Below, in pieces: positions 25,313 through 33,601 of a stretch of 64,000 nt of DNA (positions are counted from its first letter, which is position 1; every line of letters starts with the position of its first letter). The notes under the pieces are model-generated. The model searched no databases and was not told where the DNA came from. It saw only the letters and a list, made by a program, of their open reading frames with translations. The translations under genes and the position numbers were made by a program. The DNA is from Bacillota bacterium (GTDB lineage Bacteria > Bacillota > Clostridia > Christensenellales > Aristaeellaceae). The stretch is taken from NCBI GenBank assembly GCA_023459275.1, contig JAEWVC010000038.1:1-64000 (forward strand), written 5' to 3'.

Positions 25313-25990
25313 TTACTTGTGGAACTTTTGGTATCCGCCGTGGCGGCCTGTGAAGCCGAATTTCTTGCGCAGTTCCATCAGCTCGTCAATGCGGTCCCTG
25401 GGCAGCTCATAGCCGCCGCCCAAAATGCGGGTGTTCAGGCACAGCTTGGCGAACAGCTCCAGTGTTTCCATACGGTAATAAGCGGTCATCAGATCCGCGC
25501 CCACGGTGAGCGCCCCATGGTTTTCCAGCAGAATGGCGTCATGCTCAGGAAGATAGGGGGCAACGGCCTCCGGGATCTCCATGGTGGAGGGGCAGCCGTA
25601 GGGGGCGATGGGCACCGCGCCCAGGGTAAGGATGGCTTCCGGCATGGTGAACTCATCCAGGGGGATGTGGGCGATGGCGAAGGAGGTGGCCGCCGGCGGA
25701 TGTGCGTGCACCACGCTGCCCACATCGGGCCGGAGCCGGTAACAGGCCATGTGCATGGGCAGTTCGCTGGAGGGCCGCCACTTGGACTCCTCCTGCTTTT
25801 CGCACTTGCCGTTCACCAGCAGGATCATGTCCGGTGTCAAAAAGCCCTTGGAAGTCCCCGTGGGGGTGGTCAGATACAGGTCGTCACCCACCTTGACGGT
25901 AAAGTTCCCGTCATTGGCCGCCACCCAGCCCTGCTGCCATACCCGGCGGCCAATATCGCACATCAGTTCACGCAAGGACTGAAATTCCAT
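25313..25990 (-). CDS. rhaD: Class II aldolase, probable L-rhamnulose-1-phosphate aldolase
   Basis: About 225 residues. Seen: NDGNFTVKV, TPTGTSKGFLTPDMILLV, the zinc motif VVHAHPPAATSFA and a later LLENHGALTVG, all of the class II aldolase/adducin fold. These enzymes split sugar-1-phosphates into dihydroxyacetone phosphate and lactaldehyde. By length it is nearer to FucA (about 215) than to E. coli RhaD (274), so rhamnose specificity rests on its place between rhaA and rhaB. GGAG lies 9 bases before the ATG at 25990; an in-frame ATG at 26011 would add 7 residues. Confidence 0.85.
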   Translation of the reverse strand: MEFQSLRELMCDIGRRVWQQGWVAANDGNFTVKVGDDLYLTTPTGTSKGFLTPDMILLVNGKCEKQEESKWRPSSELPMHMACYRLRPDVGSVVHAHPPAATSFAIAHIPLDEFTMPEAILTLGAVPIAPYGCPSTMEIPEAVAPYLPEHDAILLENHGALTVGADLMTAYYRMETLELFAKLCLNTRILGGGYELPRDRIDELMELRKKFGFTGRHGGYQKFHK

Positions 25991-26019
25991 AGGAATCATC
26001 TCCGCTTTCATTAAAATAC

Positions 26020-27273
26020 CTAAACCCTCTTGGACAGCTCCGCTTTTTCGTACGCCTTGATTTCTTGGATATAGCCTGCTCCGGGGATCACATTTTCCCT
26101 GCGGCAGAGTTCATCCCACACAGGCCCCCAGGGCAGGGACAGCATTTCCTGGGAAAAAGCCAGCCGTGCCGAAAAATCGCCCGCCTGCTCCATTTCCTTC
26201 AGCTTGTCCGCCGGCTCCAAAAGCGCGATGAGCAGCGCCTTCCTGGCGGAGCGGAGCCCCGTGACCCAGGCCATGATGCGGTTGATGGAGGCGTCAAAGT
26301 AGTCCGTGGCCAGATAGACGCGTCCAAGCGCTTTGGCCCTAACCACCTCCCGCATGATTTGGCGGGTCTCGTCATCCAGCAGCACCACATGGTCGCTGTC
26401 CCAGCGCACGGGGCGGCTCACGTGCAATAACAGCTCCGGCAGGAAGCACAAAAGCGCCGAGATTTTGGCGGCAATGCTCTCCGTGGGGTGGAAATGCCCG
26501 GCATCCAGCGTCAGCAGCATATTGGGGCGGGTCAGGGCGTAGCCCATGTAGAACTCGTGGGAGCCCGGGGTATACGCCTCTGCGCCGAGACCGAACAGCT
26601 TGCTTTCCACGGCGTCCTTCACGTTTGCATAGGCCGGCGCATCTTTGAAGATTTTGTCCAGGCTGTCCAAAAGCCGGAGCCGCGGCGAGAGGCTGTCCGC
26701 CGGCAGTTCCTTGGAACCGTCGGGGAGCCAGTGGTTGATTACGCAGACCTGCCCTGTTTCCCTGGCGAAGTACGCGGCGATTTCCCGCACACGCTTTGCG
26801 TGCTCGATCCAGAAATCCCGGATACCCTTGTCGGGGTGGGTCAGCGTGCCGCCCTCGCTTTTGGGGTGGGAGAAGAAAGTGGTGTTGAAATCCAGCCCCA
26901 GCTTTTTTTCCTTTGCCCATTGCGCCCAGGAGGCGAAGTACCGGGGCACCAATTGATCCCGGTCCACTTTTTCCGACGTGTCCAGATAATTGGTATGCAG
27001 GTTGATCTTGTGCACGCCGGGCAGCAGGGACAAGGCTTTTTCCATGTCCCTTCTCAGTTCCTCCGGCGTGCGGGCGCGGCCGGGATAATTCCCCGTGGCG
27101 GCGATCCCGCCGGTAAGGCCCTGCCCCCCTTCGAAACCCAGCACGTCGTCGCCCTGCCAGCAATGCATGGAAATGGGTGTTTTCAAAGCCGCTTCCAGGG
27201 CTTTTTCCACATCCACACCCAGGGCGCCGTATTCCTCCACGGCCCAGGCATAGGCTCTTTGATCGGTTGTCAT
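26020..27273 (-). CDS. rhaA: L-rhamnose isomerase
   Basis: 417 residues, standard length. It converts L-rhamnose to L-rhamnulose and needs Mn2+. Seen: PISMHCWQGDDVLGFE (about 33-48), INLHTNYLD, NTTFFSHPKSEGGTLTHPD, VINHWLPDGSKE, ALTRPNMLLTLDAGHFHPTE (metal site) and WDSDHVVLLDDETRQIM. It is first in the rhamnose operon, with a near-consensus promoter at 27309-27337 and a divergent DeoR-type regulator behind it. No rhamnose mutarotase or transporter is in the window. Confidence 0.97.
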   Translation of the reverse strand: MTTDQRAYAWAVEEYGALGVDVEKALEAALKTPISMHCWQGDDVLGFEGGQGLTGGIAATGNYPGRARTPEELRRDMEKALSLLPGVHKINLHTNYLDTSEKVDRDQLVPRYFASWAQWAKEKKLGLDFNTTFFSHPKSEGGTLTHPDKGIRDFWIEHAKRVREIAAYFARETGQVCVINHWLPDGSKELPADSLSPRLRLLDSLDKIFKDAPAYANVKDAVESKLFGLGAEAYTPGSHEFYMGYALTRPNMLLTLDAGHFHPTESIAAKISALLCFLPELLLHVSRPVRWDSDHVVLLDDETRQIMREVVRAKALGRVYLATDYFDASINRIMAWVTGLRSARKALLIALLEPADKLKEMEQAGDFSARLAFSQEMLSLPWGPVWDELCRRENVIPGAGYIQEIKAYEKAELSKRV

Positions 27274-27308
27274 GCGCGTCCTCCTTCTTGACAGGGAGTA
27301 TCAGCCCC

Positions 27309-27337
27309 ATTATACTGGCCTTGCGCAATTCTGTCCA
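27309..27337 (-). promoter_or_regulatory. Sigma-A promoter of the rhaA-rhaD-rhaB operon
   Basis: On the minus strand TGGACA (27332-27337), 17 bases, then TATAAT (27309-27314), about 36 bases before the rhaA start. It lies in the 146-base divergent gap shared with the DeoR gene, where CGCGCACAGGCGCGC- and TGCGCA-type short repeats could be operator sites. Confidence 0.8.
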
Positions 27338-27419
27338 TTCCTCAAAGAAAAATCGCGCACAGGCGCGCAAATGCGCATAAATCGTGAATAAATAGTCAGT
27401 TGGTGAAAGGAAAAAGAAA

Positions 27420-28175
27420 ATGCTCCCAATCGAACGGCGGGAAAGGATCGTGGCGCTGCTGGAGGAAACAAGGGCCGCTACAGTGGAAAGCCTTGCGCAG
27501 AAGCTGTATGTCAGCGGCGCTACCTTACGGCGCGATTTGCAGATCCTGGAGGAGGAGGGCCGCATCCGGCGCACCCACGGCGGGGCCGCCCTCCCCGTAA
27601 AGCCCATGCAGGATATCCCCCTGTATGCCAGGCGGCAGGAGCGGATGGCGGAAAAGCAGGTCATCGCCAGGGCCGCGGCCCGGTTCTTTTCCCCGGGGGA
27701 TGCGCTGATGCTGGACGCCAGCACCACGGTGCTGGCGCTTAACGAGCCCTTGAAGCCGGTGGCCTCCCTCACGGTGATCACTGGCGGGCTGATGACCGCC
27801 CAGGCCTTTTCCCTGCCGGGAAGGCAGGTGCTGGTGACAGGCGGCGCGCTTCGGGAAAATTCCGCCTCCTTGACCGGAGAGGATGCCGCGGCCTTCCTGC
27901 GCAGCCACCACGCCGCCTGGAGCGTGATCTCCTGCCGCGGGCTGACGGAGGAAGGGCTCTGGGAAAGCACGCCGGAGGAAGCCGCCCTCAAGCGGCTGAT
28001 GATGGCCTGCAGCGAAAAGCATATGCTGCTGTGCGACAGCACAAAATTCGGCCAATATTTTTTGCGCCGGACAAGCGGCCTTGATGGGCTTCATGTGCTG
28101 GTGACGGACCAGATGCCGGAAGGGCCGCTTCTCAAAGCGCTTGCGGAGGCAAGGACCGAAATCATCGTGGCATAA
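27420..28175 (+). CDS. DeoR/GlpR-family transcriptional regulator, probable rhamnose regulator
   Basis: 251 residues. The N-terminal helix-turn-helix has the DeoR pattern RRERIVALLEE...LYVSGATLRRDLQILEEEGRIRRTHGGA (about 5-58). The C-terminal sensor has DASTTVLALN, VITGGLMTA, VTGGALRENSASLTGEDA and CDSTKFGQ, the sugar-phosphate binding fold. It is divergent from rhaA, so it most likely represses the rhamnose operon and is released by a phosphorylated intermediate such as rhamnulose-1-phosphate; this role is inferred from context. Confidence 0.88.
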   Translation: MLPIERRERIVALLEETRAATVESLAQKLYVSGATLRRDLQILEEEGRIRRTHGGAALPVKPMQDIPLYARRQERMAEKQVIARAAARFFSPGDALMLDASTTVLALNEPLKPVASLTVITGGLMTAQAFSLPGRQVLVTGGALRENSASLTGEDAAAFLRSHHAAWSVISCRGLTEEGLWESTPEEAALKRLMMACSEKHMLLCDSTKFGQYFLRRTSGLDGLHVLVTDQMPEGPLLKALAEARTEIIVA

Positions 28176-28288
28176 AAGCGCCGGCATGGGAGGAGGACCG
28201 TATGCCCTGCCGGGGGAGGACTGTCCATGCCCGCGGATGAATTGTTCAACCCGTATAGAACAAGGGAAGATAAATGGACAGTTCCATG

Positions 28289-28332
28289 AAAACGAAACAT
28301 TCAGCCGATGAATGCGTAGAATGTTCGGGAAT
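28289..28332 (+). promoter_or_regulatory. Inverted pair of PurBoxes (Bacillus-type PurR operator) upstream of purE
   Basis: AAAACGAAACATT (28289-28301) and, inverted, ATTCCCGAACATT (28320-28332) match the Bacillus PurBox AWWWCCGAACWWT at 11 and 12 of 13 positions. They are separated by 18 bases, close to the 16-17 reported for Bacillus operators. The pair ends five bases before the -35 box. PurR binding is inferred; the purR gene is not in the window. Confidence 0.75.
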
Positions 28333-28336
28333 ACTG

Positions 28337-28365
28337 TTGACAATCCGCATATTATCATCTATCAT
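28337..28365 (+). promoter_or_regulatory. Sigma-A promoter of the purine operon
   Basis: TTGACA (28337-28342), exactly 17 bases, then TATCAT (28360-28365). This places transcription start near 28372, giving a leader of about 180 bases before purE. Confidence 0.85.
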
Positions 28366-28392
28366 ATAAAAATAGTTCGGAAAGGATGTGGC

Positions 28393-28473
28393 GATGATGG
28401 CACAGCTTCTCAGCGGGGACAAGTCCCGGAGAAGCCGTAAAATTCTTTCCGGAAGAAAATGGGGCAACTTGTA
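28393..28473 (+). CDS. Possible 26-codon leader peptide upstream of purE
   Basis: GGAAGGA lies about 8 bases before ATG 28393 (a second ATG follows at once), and the frame runs to TAG 28471-28473. The product is basic, rich in Arg, Lys and Ser, with a near-repeated LLSGDKSR / ILSGRKWG pattern. The stop falls within the hairpin just before the terminator, where ribosome position could influence attenuation. It overlaps the structured leader, so it may equally be chance. Confidence 0.3.
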
Positions 28474-28483
28474 GGCAAGTGGA

Positions 28484-28521
28484 AGCAGCGGCACGCGTAA
28501 GCGCCCGATGCTTTTTGTTTT
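28484..28521 (+). terminator. Intrinsic terminator in the purE leader
   Basis: An imperfect stem of about ten pairs (28484-28495 with 28500-28510) is closed by CGC-GTAA-GCG, a stable GNRA-type tetraloop. It is followed by TTTTTGTTTTT. It lies 34 bases before the purE start. Confidence 0.75.
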
Positions 28522-28554
28522 TGCCGGACATCCTAGGAAAACGGGAGGCAGGAT

Positions 28555-29034
28555 ATGAAAAAAGTGGCGGTTGTCATGGGAAGCGACAGCGATTTGCCGG
28601 TATTGAAGGACGCGTTTGACAAGCTGAAGGGACTGGGCATCCCCTATGAGGCCCACGTATTTTCCGCCCACCGCACCCCGCTGGAGGCCGCTGCCTTCGC
28701 CAGGAGCGCCCGGGAGAACGGCTTTGGGGTGATCATCGCCGCCGCGGGGAAGGCGGCCCACCTGGCCGGGGCGCTGGCGGCCCAGACCACGCTGCCGGTG
28801 ATCGGCATCCCTGTCAAATCCTCTCTGGATGGGCTGGACGCGCTCCTGTCCACGGTGCAGATGCCCTCCGGCATCCCGGTGGCCACGGTGGCCATCGACG
28901 GGGCGGGGAACGCGGCGCTGCTGGCGGCGCAGATCCTGGCCGTTTATGAGGAGGGGCTGGCCGTGCGGTTAAGCAGCCTTCGGGACGCCATGCGTCAGGC
29001 TGTTCTGGAAAAGGACAAAAACCTGAACGTTTGA
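28555..29034 (+). CDS. purE: N5-carboxyaminoimidazole ribonucleotide mutase
   Basis: 159 residues. Seen: VAVVMGSDSDLPVLKD (about 4-19), HVFSAHRTPLEA with the catalytic His, IAAAGKAAHLAGALAAQTTLPVIGIPV and DGLDALLSTVQMPSGIPVATVAI. This is the class that normally works on N5-CAIR made by PurK, but no purK is found in the cluster; a class II-like direct carboxylation or a purK elsewhere would be needed. First gene of the purine operon, with GGGAGGCAGG upstream of the ATG. Confidence 0.95.
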   Translation: MKKVAVVMGSDSDLPVLKDAFDKLKGLGIPYEAHVFSAHRTPLEAAAFARSARENGFGVIIAAAGKAAHLAGALAAQTTLPVIGIPVKSSLDGLDALLSTVQMPSGIPVATVAIDGAGNAALLAAQILAVYEEGLAVRLSSLRDAMRQAVLEKDKNLNV

Positions 29035-29068
29035 TATTTCTTATATGGAAATGAGGAGGAACTTTTAT

Positions 29069-29779
29069 ATGACAAAGCTGGAGCAGGTTTACGAGGGCAA
29101 GGCCAAAAAGGTATTCCGCACCGATGATCCCAACGTATATCTCGTATCCTATAAAGACGATGCCACCGCCTTCAACGGCCTCAAGAAGGGCTCCATCGCC
29201 GGCAAGGGCGCCATCAACAACCGGGTGACCAACCACCTGATGAAGATTCTGGAGAATAGCGGTATCCCCACCCACCTGGTCAAGGAGCTTTCCCCCCGGG
29301 AAACGCTGGTGAAAAAGGTAACCATCGTGCCCCTGGAGGTGATCGTGCGCAACATCGCCGCCGGGTCCCTGGCCAAACGCCTTGGGCTTCAGGAAGGCGT
29401 GAAGCTTCAAAAGACGGTTCTGGAATACTGCTACAAGGATGACGAGCTGGGCGACCCCATGGTGAACGAGTACCATATCGCCGCCATGGGCTGGGCCACG
29501 GAGGAGGAGGTTAAGCTGATTGCCTCCTATTCCTTCAAGGTGAACGAGGTGCTTTCCGCCTATTTGCGGGACCTGAACATTGAGCTCATCGACTTCAAGC
29601 TGGAGTTTGGCAAGACTGCCGACGGCACCATCGTGCTGGCGGACGAGATTTCGCCGGACACCTGCCGCTTTTGGGATACCCGTACCCACGAAAAGCTGGA
29701 CAAAGACCGCTTCCGCCGGGACATGGGCGGCGTGGAGGACGCGTACCAGGAGATTTTGAAGCGTCTTTTGGGGGAATGA
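29069..29779 (+). CDS. purC: SAICAR synthetase
   Basis: 236 residues. It condenses CAIR with aspartate using ATP. Seen: VYEGKAKKVFRTDDPN at the N-terminus, DATAFNGLKKGSIAGKG, VPLEVIVRNIAAGSL (about 86-100), DGTIVLADEISPDTCRFWD (about 183-201) and KDRFRRDMG. The ATG at 29069 is chosen because GAGGAGGAAC lies upstream; an upstream ATG at 29045 would add residues unlike the family. It stops 4 bases before purF. Confidence 0.97.
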   Translation: MTKLEQVYEGKAKKVFRTDDPNVYLVSYKDDATAFNGLKKGSIAGKGAINNRVTNHLMKILENSGIPTHLVKELSPRETLVKKVTIVPLEVIVRNIAAGSLAKRLGLQEGVKLQKTVLEYCYKDDELGDPMVNEYHIAAMGWATEEEVKLIASYSFKVNEVLSAYLRDLNIELIDFKLEFGKTADGTIVLADEISPDTCRFWDTRTHEKLDKDRFRRDMGGVEDAYQEILKRLLGE

Positions 29780-29783
29780 GGCC

Positions 29784-31220
29784 GTGCAGTTGATTTCCGA
29801 CAAGGCGCACGAGGAGTGCGGTGTTTTCGGCATCTGGCGCAGGGACGGCCAGGGGGTGGTGGGCTCCGCCTATCACGCGCTGTACGCGCTGCAGCACAGG
29901 GGCCAGGAGAGCTGCGGCATCGCGGTGAACACCGACGGCGTCATCGCCTGCCACAAGGACGTGGGCCTGGTGAACGAGGTGTTTACCCCGGAGGTTCTGC
30001 GGGGAATGACGGACGGCCAGGCGGCGGTGGGGCACTGCCGCTACGCCACCACCGGCAGCCACAACCGCGGCAACGCCCAGCCCCTTTTGATCAACCACTT
30101 AAAGGGCGGCATGGCGGTGAGCCACAACGGCAACCTCACCAACGCCTCGGAGCTACGAGAGGCGCTGGAGGAGCAGGGGGCCATCTTTCACACCACCTCG
30201 GATACGGAGGTGATCGCCTATGTCATCACCCAGGAGCGCCTGCAGGCCGGTTCCATCGAGGAGGCGGTAAGCAGGGCCATGGGCCGCATCACGGGCGCAT
30301 ACTCCATTGTCTTGATGAGCCCTCAAAAAGTGATCGCCGCCCGGGATCCCCTGGGCTTTAGGCCCCTTTCCATCGGCAAAATCGGGGAGGACGGCTATGT
30401 GTTCGCCAGCGAGACCTGCGCCCTGGACGCCATCGGCGCGGAATTCGTGCGCGATGTGCTGCCCGGGGAGATCGTGGTGGCGGGGGAAAAGGGCCTGACC
30501 AGCATTCCGCCCAAGGAAACAGGCAAAAGCAGCCTGTGCGTGTTTGAATTTATTTATTTCGCCAGGCCGGATTCCGTGATCGGCGGGTCCAGCGTTCATG
30601 TGGCCAGGCTGCGGGCCGGGGCCTTCCTGGCGCTGGAGCACCCCGTGCAGGCGGATGTGGTGGTGGGCGTGCCGGATTCCGGCATCGACGCCGCCATCGG
30701 CTATTCCCGGCAAAGCGGCATTCCCTACGGGCTGGGCTTTATCAAAAACAAGTACATCGGCCGCACGTTTATCCAGCCGGAGCAAAAGCAAAGGCAAAAC
30801 GCCGTCAATATCAAGCTGAACGTGATCACCTCCACGGTCAAAGGCAAGCGCGTGGTGCTGGTGGACGACTCGGTGGTCCGGGGCACCACCAGCGCCAGGA
30901 TCGTGAAGCTTTTGCGGGACGCCGGGGCCACCCAGGTGCACCTGCGCCTTTCCGCGCCGCCGTTCAAGCACCCCTGCTTCTTTGGCACGGACATCGATTC
31001 CACCGAAAACCTGCTGGCCCACAACCATACGGTGGAGCAGATGCGGGAGATCATCGGCGTGGACAGCCTGGGCTTTTTGAATACCGACTACCTTAACAAG
31101 CTGGCCGACCATCCCTGCGGCGGGTTCTGCACCGCCTGTTTTACCGGGGAGTATCCCGTGCCCCCGCCCAAACGCACCAAAAAGGCGCGCTTTGAGACAC
31201 CCATCACCGATAAAGAATAA
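29784..31220 (+). CDS. purF: Amidophosphoribosyltransferase
   Basis: 478 residues. It commits PRPP to purine synthesis by adding the amide of glutamine. It starts with GTG at 29784. An 11-residue propeptide ends EE before the nucleophile CGVFGIW (Cys12), as in the Bacillus-type precursor that is cleaved. Further seen: HRGQESCGIAV, GHCRYATTGSHN, SHNGNL, the PRPP site VVLVDDSVVRGTTS (about 352-365) and cysteines in HPCFFGTD and CGGFCTACF that fit the 4Fe-4S cluster of the Bacillus class. Confidence 0.97.
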   Translation: MQLISDKAHEECGVFGIWRRDGQGVVGSAYHALYALQHRGQESCGIAVNTDGVIACHKDVGLVNEVFTPEVLRGMTDGQAAVGHCRYATTGSHNRGNAQPLLINHLKGGMAVSHNGNLTNASELREALEEQGAIFHTTSDTEVIAYVITQERLQAGSIEEAVSRAMGRITGAYSIVLMSPQKVIAARDPLGFRPLSIGKIGEDGYVFASETCALDAIGAEFVRDVLPGEIVVAGEKGLTSIPPKETGKSSLCVFEFIYFARPDSVIGGSSVHVARLRAGAFLALEHPVQADVVVGVPDSGIDAAIGYSRQSGIPYGLGFIKNKYIGRTFIQPEQKQRQNAVNIKLNVITSTVKGKRVVLVDDSVVRGTTSARIVKLLRDAGATQVHLRLSAPPFKHPCFFGTDIDSTENLLAHNHTVEQMREIIGVDSLGFLNTDYLNKLADHPCGGFCTACFTGEYPVPPPKRTKKARFETPITDKE

Positions 31221-31237
31221 GCAGGGGAGAAAACGAC

Positions 31238-32272
31238 ATGAAAAGCTACAGCGAAAGCTACAAGGCGGCCGGCGTGGACATTACTGCTGGCTACAAAGCC
31301 GTGGAGCTGATGAAAAGCCACGTGGCCCGCACCATGATCCCCGGCGTTGTAAGCGGCATCGGCGGCTTCGGCGGTCTTTTTGAGCTTGATACCCAGGAAA
31401 TCAAAAAGCCCGTGCTTGTCTCCGGTACCGACGGGGTGGGCACAAAGCTGAAAATCGCCTTTCTGATGGACAAGCATGATACCGTGGGCATCGACTGCGT
31501 GGCCATGTGCGTCAACGACGTCATTTGCTGCGGCGCCAAACCCCTGTTTTTCCTGGATTACGTGGCCGTGGGCAGGAATGTGCCCGAAAAGGTGGCGGCC
31601 ATTGTTTCCGGCGTGGCGGAAGGCTGCGTGCAGGCCGGCTGCGCATTGACCGGCGGGGAGACGGCGGAGATGCCGGGCTTCTATCCCGAGGAGGAGTATG
31701 ACCTGGCCGGCTTTTCGGTGGGCGTTGTGGACAAGGACCGGATCATCGACAACGAACGGACGAAGGCCGGGGACGTACTCATCGCCATGCCCTCCTCCGG
31801 GGTGCACTCCAACGGATTTTCCCTGGTGCGCAAGGTGTTCAACGTGGAGGGGGATGTGCTGCACAGATATCAGGCGGAGCTGCAAAGCTCCCTGGGAGAG
31901 GCGCTGTTGACCCCCACGAAAATCTATGTCAAGCCCGTGCTGGCGCTTTTGAAGGAAGTGGAGGTCTCCGGCATCTCCCACATCACCGGCGGCGGGTTTT
32001 ATGAAAACATTCCAAGGGCGCTGCCCAAAGGGCTGTGCGCCAGCATCGAAAAGGCAGCCGTCAAAACGCCGTCCATCTTTCGCCTGATTCAAAGGGCTGG
32101 GAATATACCCGAAAGGGATATGTTCAACACCTTCAACATGGGGGTGGGCATGGTGCTTACGGTGCCCAAAGCCCAGGCGGACAAAGCTCTGGCCATCCTC
32201 CATGACAGCGGGGAAAACGCCTATGTGATCGGCGAGGCGGCGGAGGGGGAGGATGGGGTCAGGCTATGGTAA
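31238..32272 (+). CDS. purM: Phosphoribosylformylglycinamidine cyclo-ligase (AIR synthetase)
   Basis: 344 residues. Converts FGAM to AIR with ATP. Seen: SYKAAGVDITAGYKAVE, VSGTDGVGTKLKIAF (about 64-78), DCVAMCVNDVICCGAKPLFFLDY, GCALTGGETAEMPGFY, SSGVHSNGFSLVRK, ISHITGGGFYENIPRALP and FNMGVGMVL, all ATP-grasp-like PurM-fold blocks. It overlaps purN by 7 bases. Confidence 0.97.
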   Translation: MKSYSESYKAAGVDITAGYKAVELMKSHVARTMIPGVVSGIGGFGGLFELDTQEIKKPVLVSGTDGVGTKLKIAFLMDKHDTVGIDCVAMCVNDVICCGAKPLFFLDYVAVGRNVPEKVAAIVSGVAEGCVQAGCALTGGETAEMPGFYPEEEYDLAGFSVGVVDKDRIIDNERTKAGDVLIAMPSSGVHSNGFSLVRKVFNVEGDVLHRYQAELQSSLGEALLTPTKIYVKPVLALLKEVEVSGISHITGGGFYENIPRALPKGLCASIEKAAVKTPSIFRLIQRAGNIPERDMFNTFNMGVGMVLTVPKAQADKALAILHDSGENAYVIGEAAEGEDGVRLW

Positions 32273-32883
32273 AGCTGGCGGTGCTGGTTTCCGGGGGCGG
32301 CACCAACCTGCAGGCGGTTCTTGACGCAAAAGCGGCGGGGAAGATCCCCAGCGGGGAGATCGCCCTGGTGGTCTCCGGCCGGGAGGATGCCTACGCCCTT
32401 ACCCGCGCGAAAACGGCCGGTGTCCCCGCCTGTGTGGTGAAGAAGACAAGGGCCATGGCACCGGAGGAATATGGGGAGCGGCTGCTGTCCGTGCTCCGCG
32501 AAAACGCCATCGGGTTCGTGGTGCTGGCTGGATTTTTGACCATCTTGCCAGCAAACTTTATCAAAGCGTATGAGGGCCGCATCATCAATGTGCATCCCAG
32601 CCTGATCCCCTCCTTCTGCGGGGCGGGGTATTACGGGCTGAAGGTGCATGAGGCGGCCCTTGCGTATGGGGTGAAGGTCACCGGGGCCACGGTCCACTAT
32701 GTGAATGAGATCCCGGACGGCGGCAGGATCATCGCCCAGAAGGCGGTAGCCGTCCTCCAAGGCGATACGCCGGAAACGCTGCAAAGGCGCGTGATGGAGG
32801 AGGCTGAATGGCAGCTTCTGCCCAGGGCGGTGGAGGAATGCTGCCTGCAACTGGAAAAAGCGGGGGAGGGTATGCCCACATGA
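32266..32883 (+). CDS. purN: Phosphoribosylglycinamide formyltransferase
   Basis: 205 residues. Transfers formyl from 10-formyl-THF to GAR. Seen: LAVLVSGGGTNLQAVLDA (about 3-20), GFVVLAGFLTILPANFI, IINVHPSLIPSFCGAGYYGLKVHEAAL (catalytic Asn/His) and TGATVHYVNEIPDGGRIIAQKAV with the Asp of the active site. The ATG lies within the last codons of purM, giving tight coupling, and the next gene overlaps its stop. Confidence 0.96.
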   Translation: MVKLAVLVSGGGTNLQAVLDAKAAGKIPSGEIALVVSGREDAYALTRAKTAGVPACVVKKTRAMAPEEYGERLLSVLRENAIGFVVLAGFLTILPANFIKAYEGRIINVHPSLIPSFCGAGYYGLKVHEAALAYGVKVTGATVHYVNEIPDGGRIIAQKAVAVLQGDTPETLQRRVMEEAEWQLLPRAVEECCLQLEKAGEGMPT

Positions 32884-33587
32884 CAGGCGATTTGTTTGAA
32901 CTTCTTTCCAAAAACACATATCCGGGCCGGGGCATCCTGCTGGGCCGCACGGAGGAATGCGCCGTGCTGGCCTATTTCATCATGGGCCGCAGCGAAAACA
33001 GCCGGAACCGGGTATTCGTTCCCTGGGAAACAGGCATCCGCACGGAAGCCTTCGATCCGACAAAAATGCGGGACCCTTCCCTGATCATCTACGCCCCGGT
33101 GCGGGTGTACAGGGAGCATACCATTGTCACCAACGGCGATCAGACGGACACTGTGGCGGAGTTCCTGCGCGCCCGCAAAACCTTTGAGCAGGCGCTGCGC
33201 ACCCGCACCTTCGAGCCGGACGCGCCCAACTATACCCCCAGAATCAGCGGTATCATGACCGTGAAGGAGGGCCTTTGCCACTACCGCCTGTCTATTCTCA
33301 AAAGCGGCTGCGGCGACCCGGACGCCGCCCAGCGGTTCTTTTTTGAGTATCCCGAACCGGTGAAGGGCCGGGGGCATCTGATCCACACCTACCGCTGCGA
33401 CGGCGATCCCATCCCTTCCTTTGACGGGGAGCCTGTGTGCGTGGCCCTTTCGGAGGACATGGAGGCGTTTTCCCAAAAGCTGTGGGAAAGCCTGGACCCG
33501 GGCAACAAGGTATCCCTGTTCACAAGGTTCATCCGCCTGAAGGACGGGGAAACCCGCAGCATGATCTTCAACAAAAATCAAAAGTGA
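32880..33587 (+). CDS. purO: PurO-type IMP cyclohydrolase
   Basis: 235 residues. The protein belongs to the archaeal-like IMP cyclohydrolase family, recognised by NTYPGRGILLGRTEECAVL, YFIMGRSENSRNRVF (about 34-48), DPSLIIYAPVR, NGDQTDT and NYTPRISG. It closes FAICAR to IMP, replacing the N-terminal domain missing from the purH product next door. The ATG at 32880 overlaps the purN stop (ATGA). The AICAR transformylase gene follows 14 bases later. Confidence 0.88.
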   Translation: MTGDLFELLSKNTYPGRGILLGRTEECAVLAYFIMGRSENSRNRVFVPWETGIRTEAFDPTKMRDPSLIIYAPVRVYREHTIVTNGDQTDTVAEFLRARKTFEQALRTRTFEPDAPNYTPRISGIMTVKEGLCHYRLSILKSGCGDPDAAQRFFFEYPEPVKGRGHLIHTYRCDGDPIPSFDGEPVCVALSEDMEAFSQKLWESLDPGNKVSLFTRFIRLKDGETRSMIFNKNQK

Positions 33588-33601
33588 GGGGGGCGGCAGA
33601 T

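Larger units (their letters stand above)
28376..28521 (+). promoter_or_regulatory. Structured purE leader with attenuator, unrecognised class
   Basis: The leader can fold as an outer stem (TTCGGAAGG 28376-28384 with CTTTCCGGAA near 28444-28453) enclosing a strong hairpin, GCTTCTC...GAGAAGC with inner GGGAC/GTCCC. A second hairpin ACTTG/CAAGT (about 28465-28479) comes next, then the terminator at 28484-28521. I compared it by eye with purine (guanine/adenine), ZTP, PRPP, THF and glycine riboswitch cores and found no match. A terminator between a consensus promoter and purE implies conditional read-through. Folding is manual and the ligand or mechanism is unknown. Confidence 0.55.

Noticed and set aside
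26372..28042. 556-codon minus-strand frame across rhaA and the DeoR gene
   Set aside because: It bridges two genes with certain motifs in other frames and has no homology-like blocks.
28366..28554. Purine (guanine/adenine) or ZTP riboswitch upstream of purE
   Set aside because: The conserved core sequences (for example the J2/3 GTTTCTACC-type segment or the GTGACTGGCG-type ZTP core) are absent; only short chance matches such as CCGTAAA occur.
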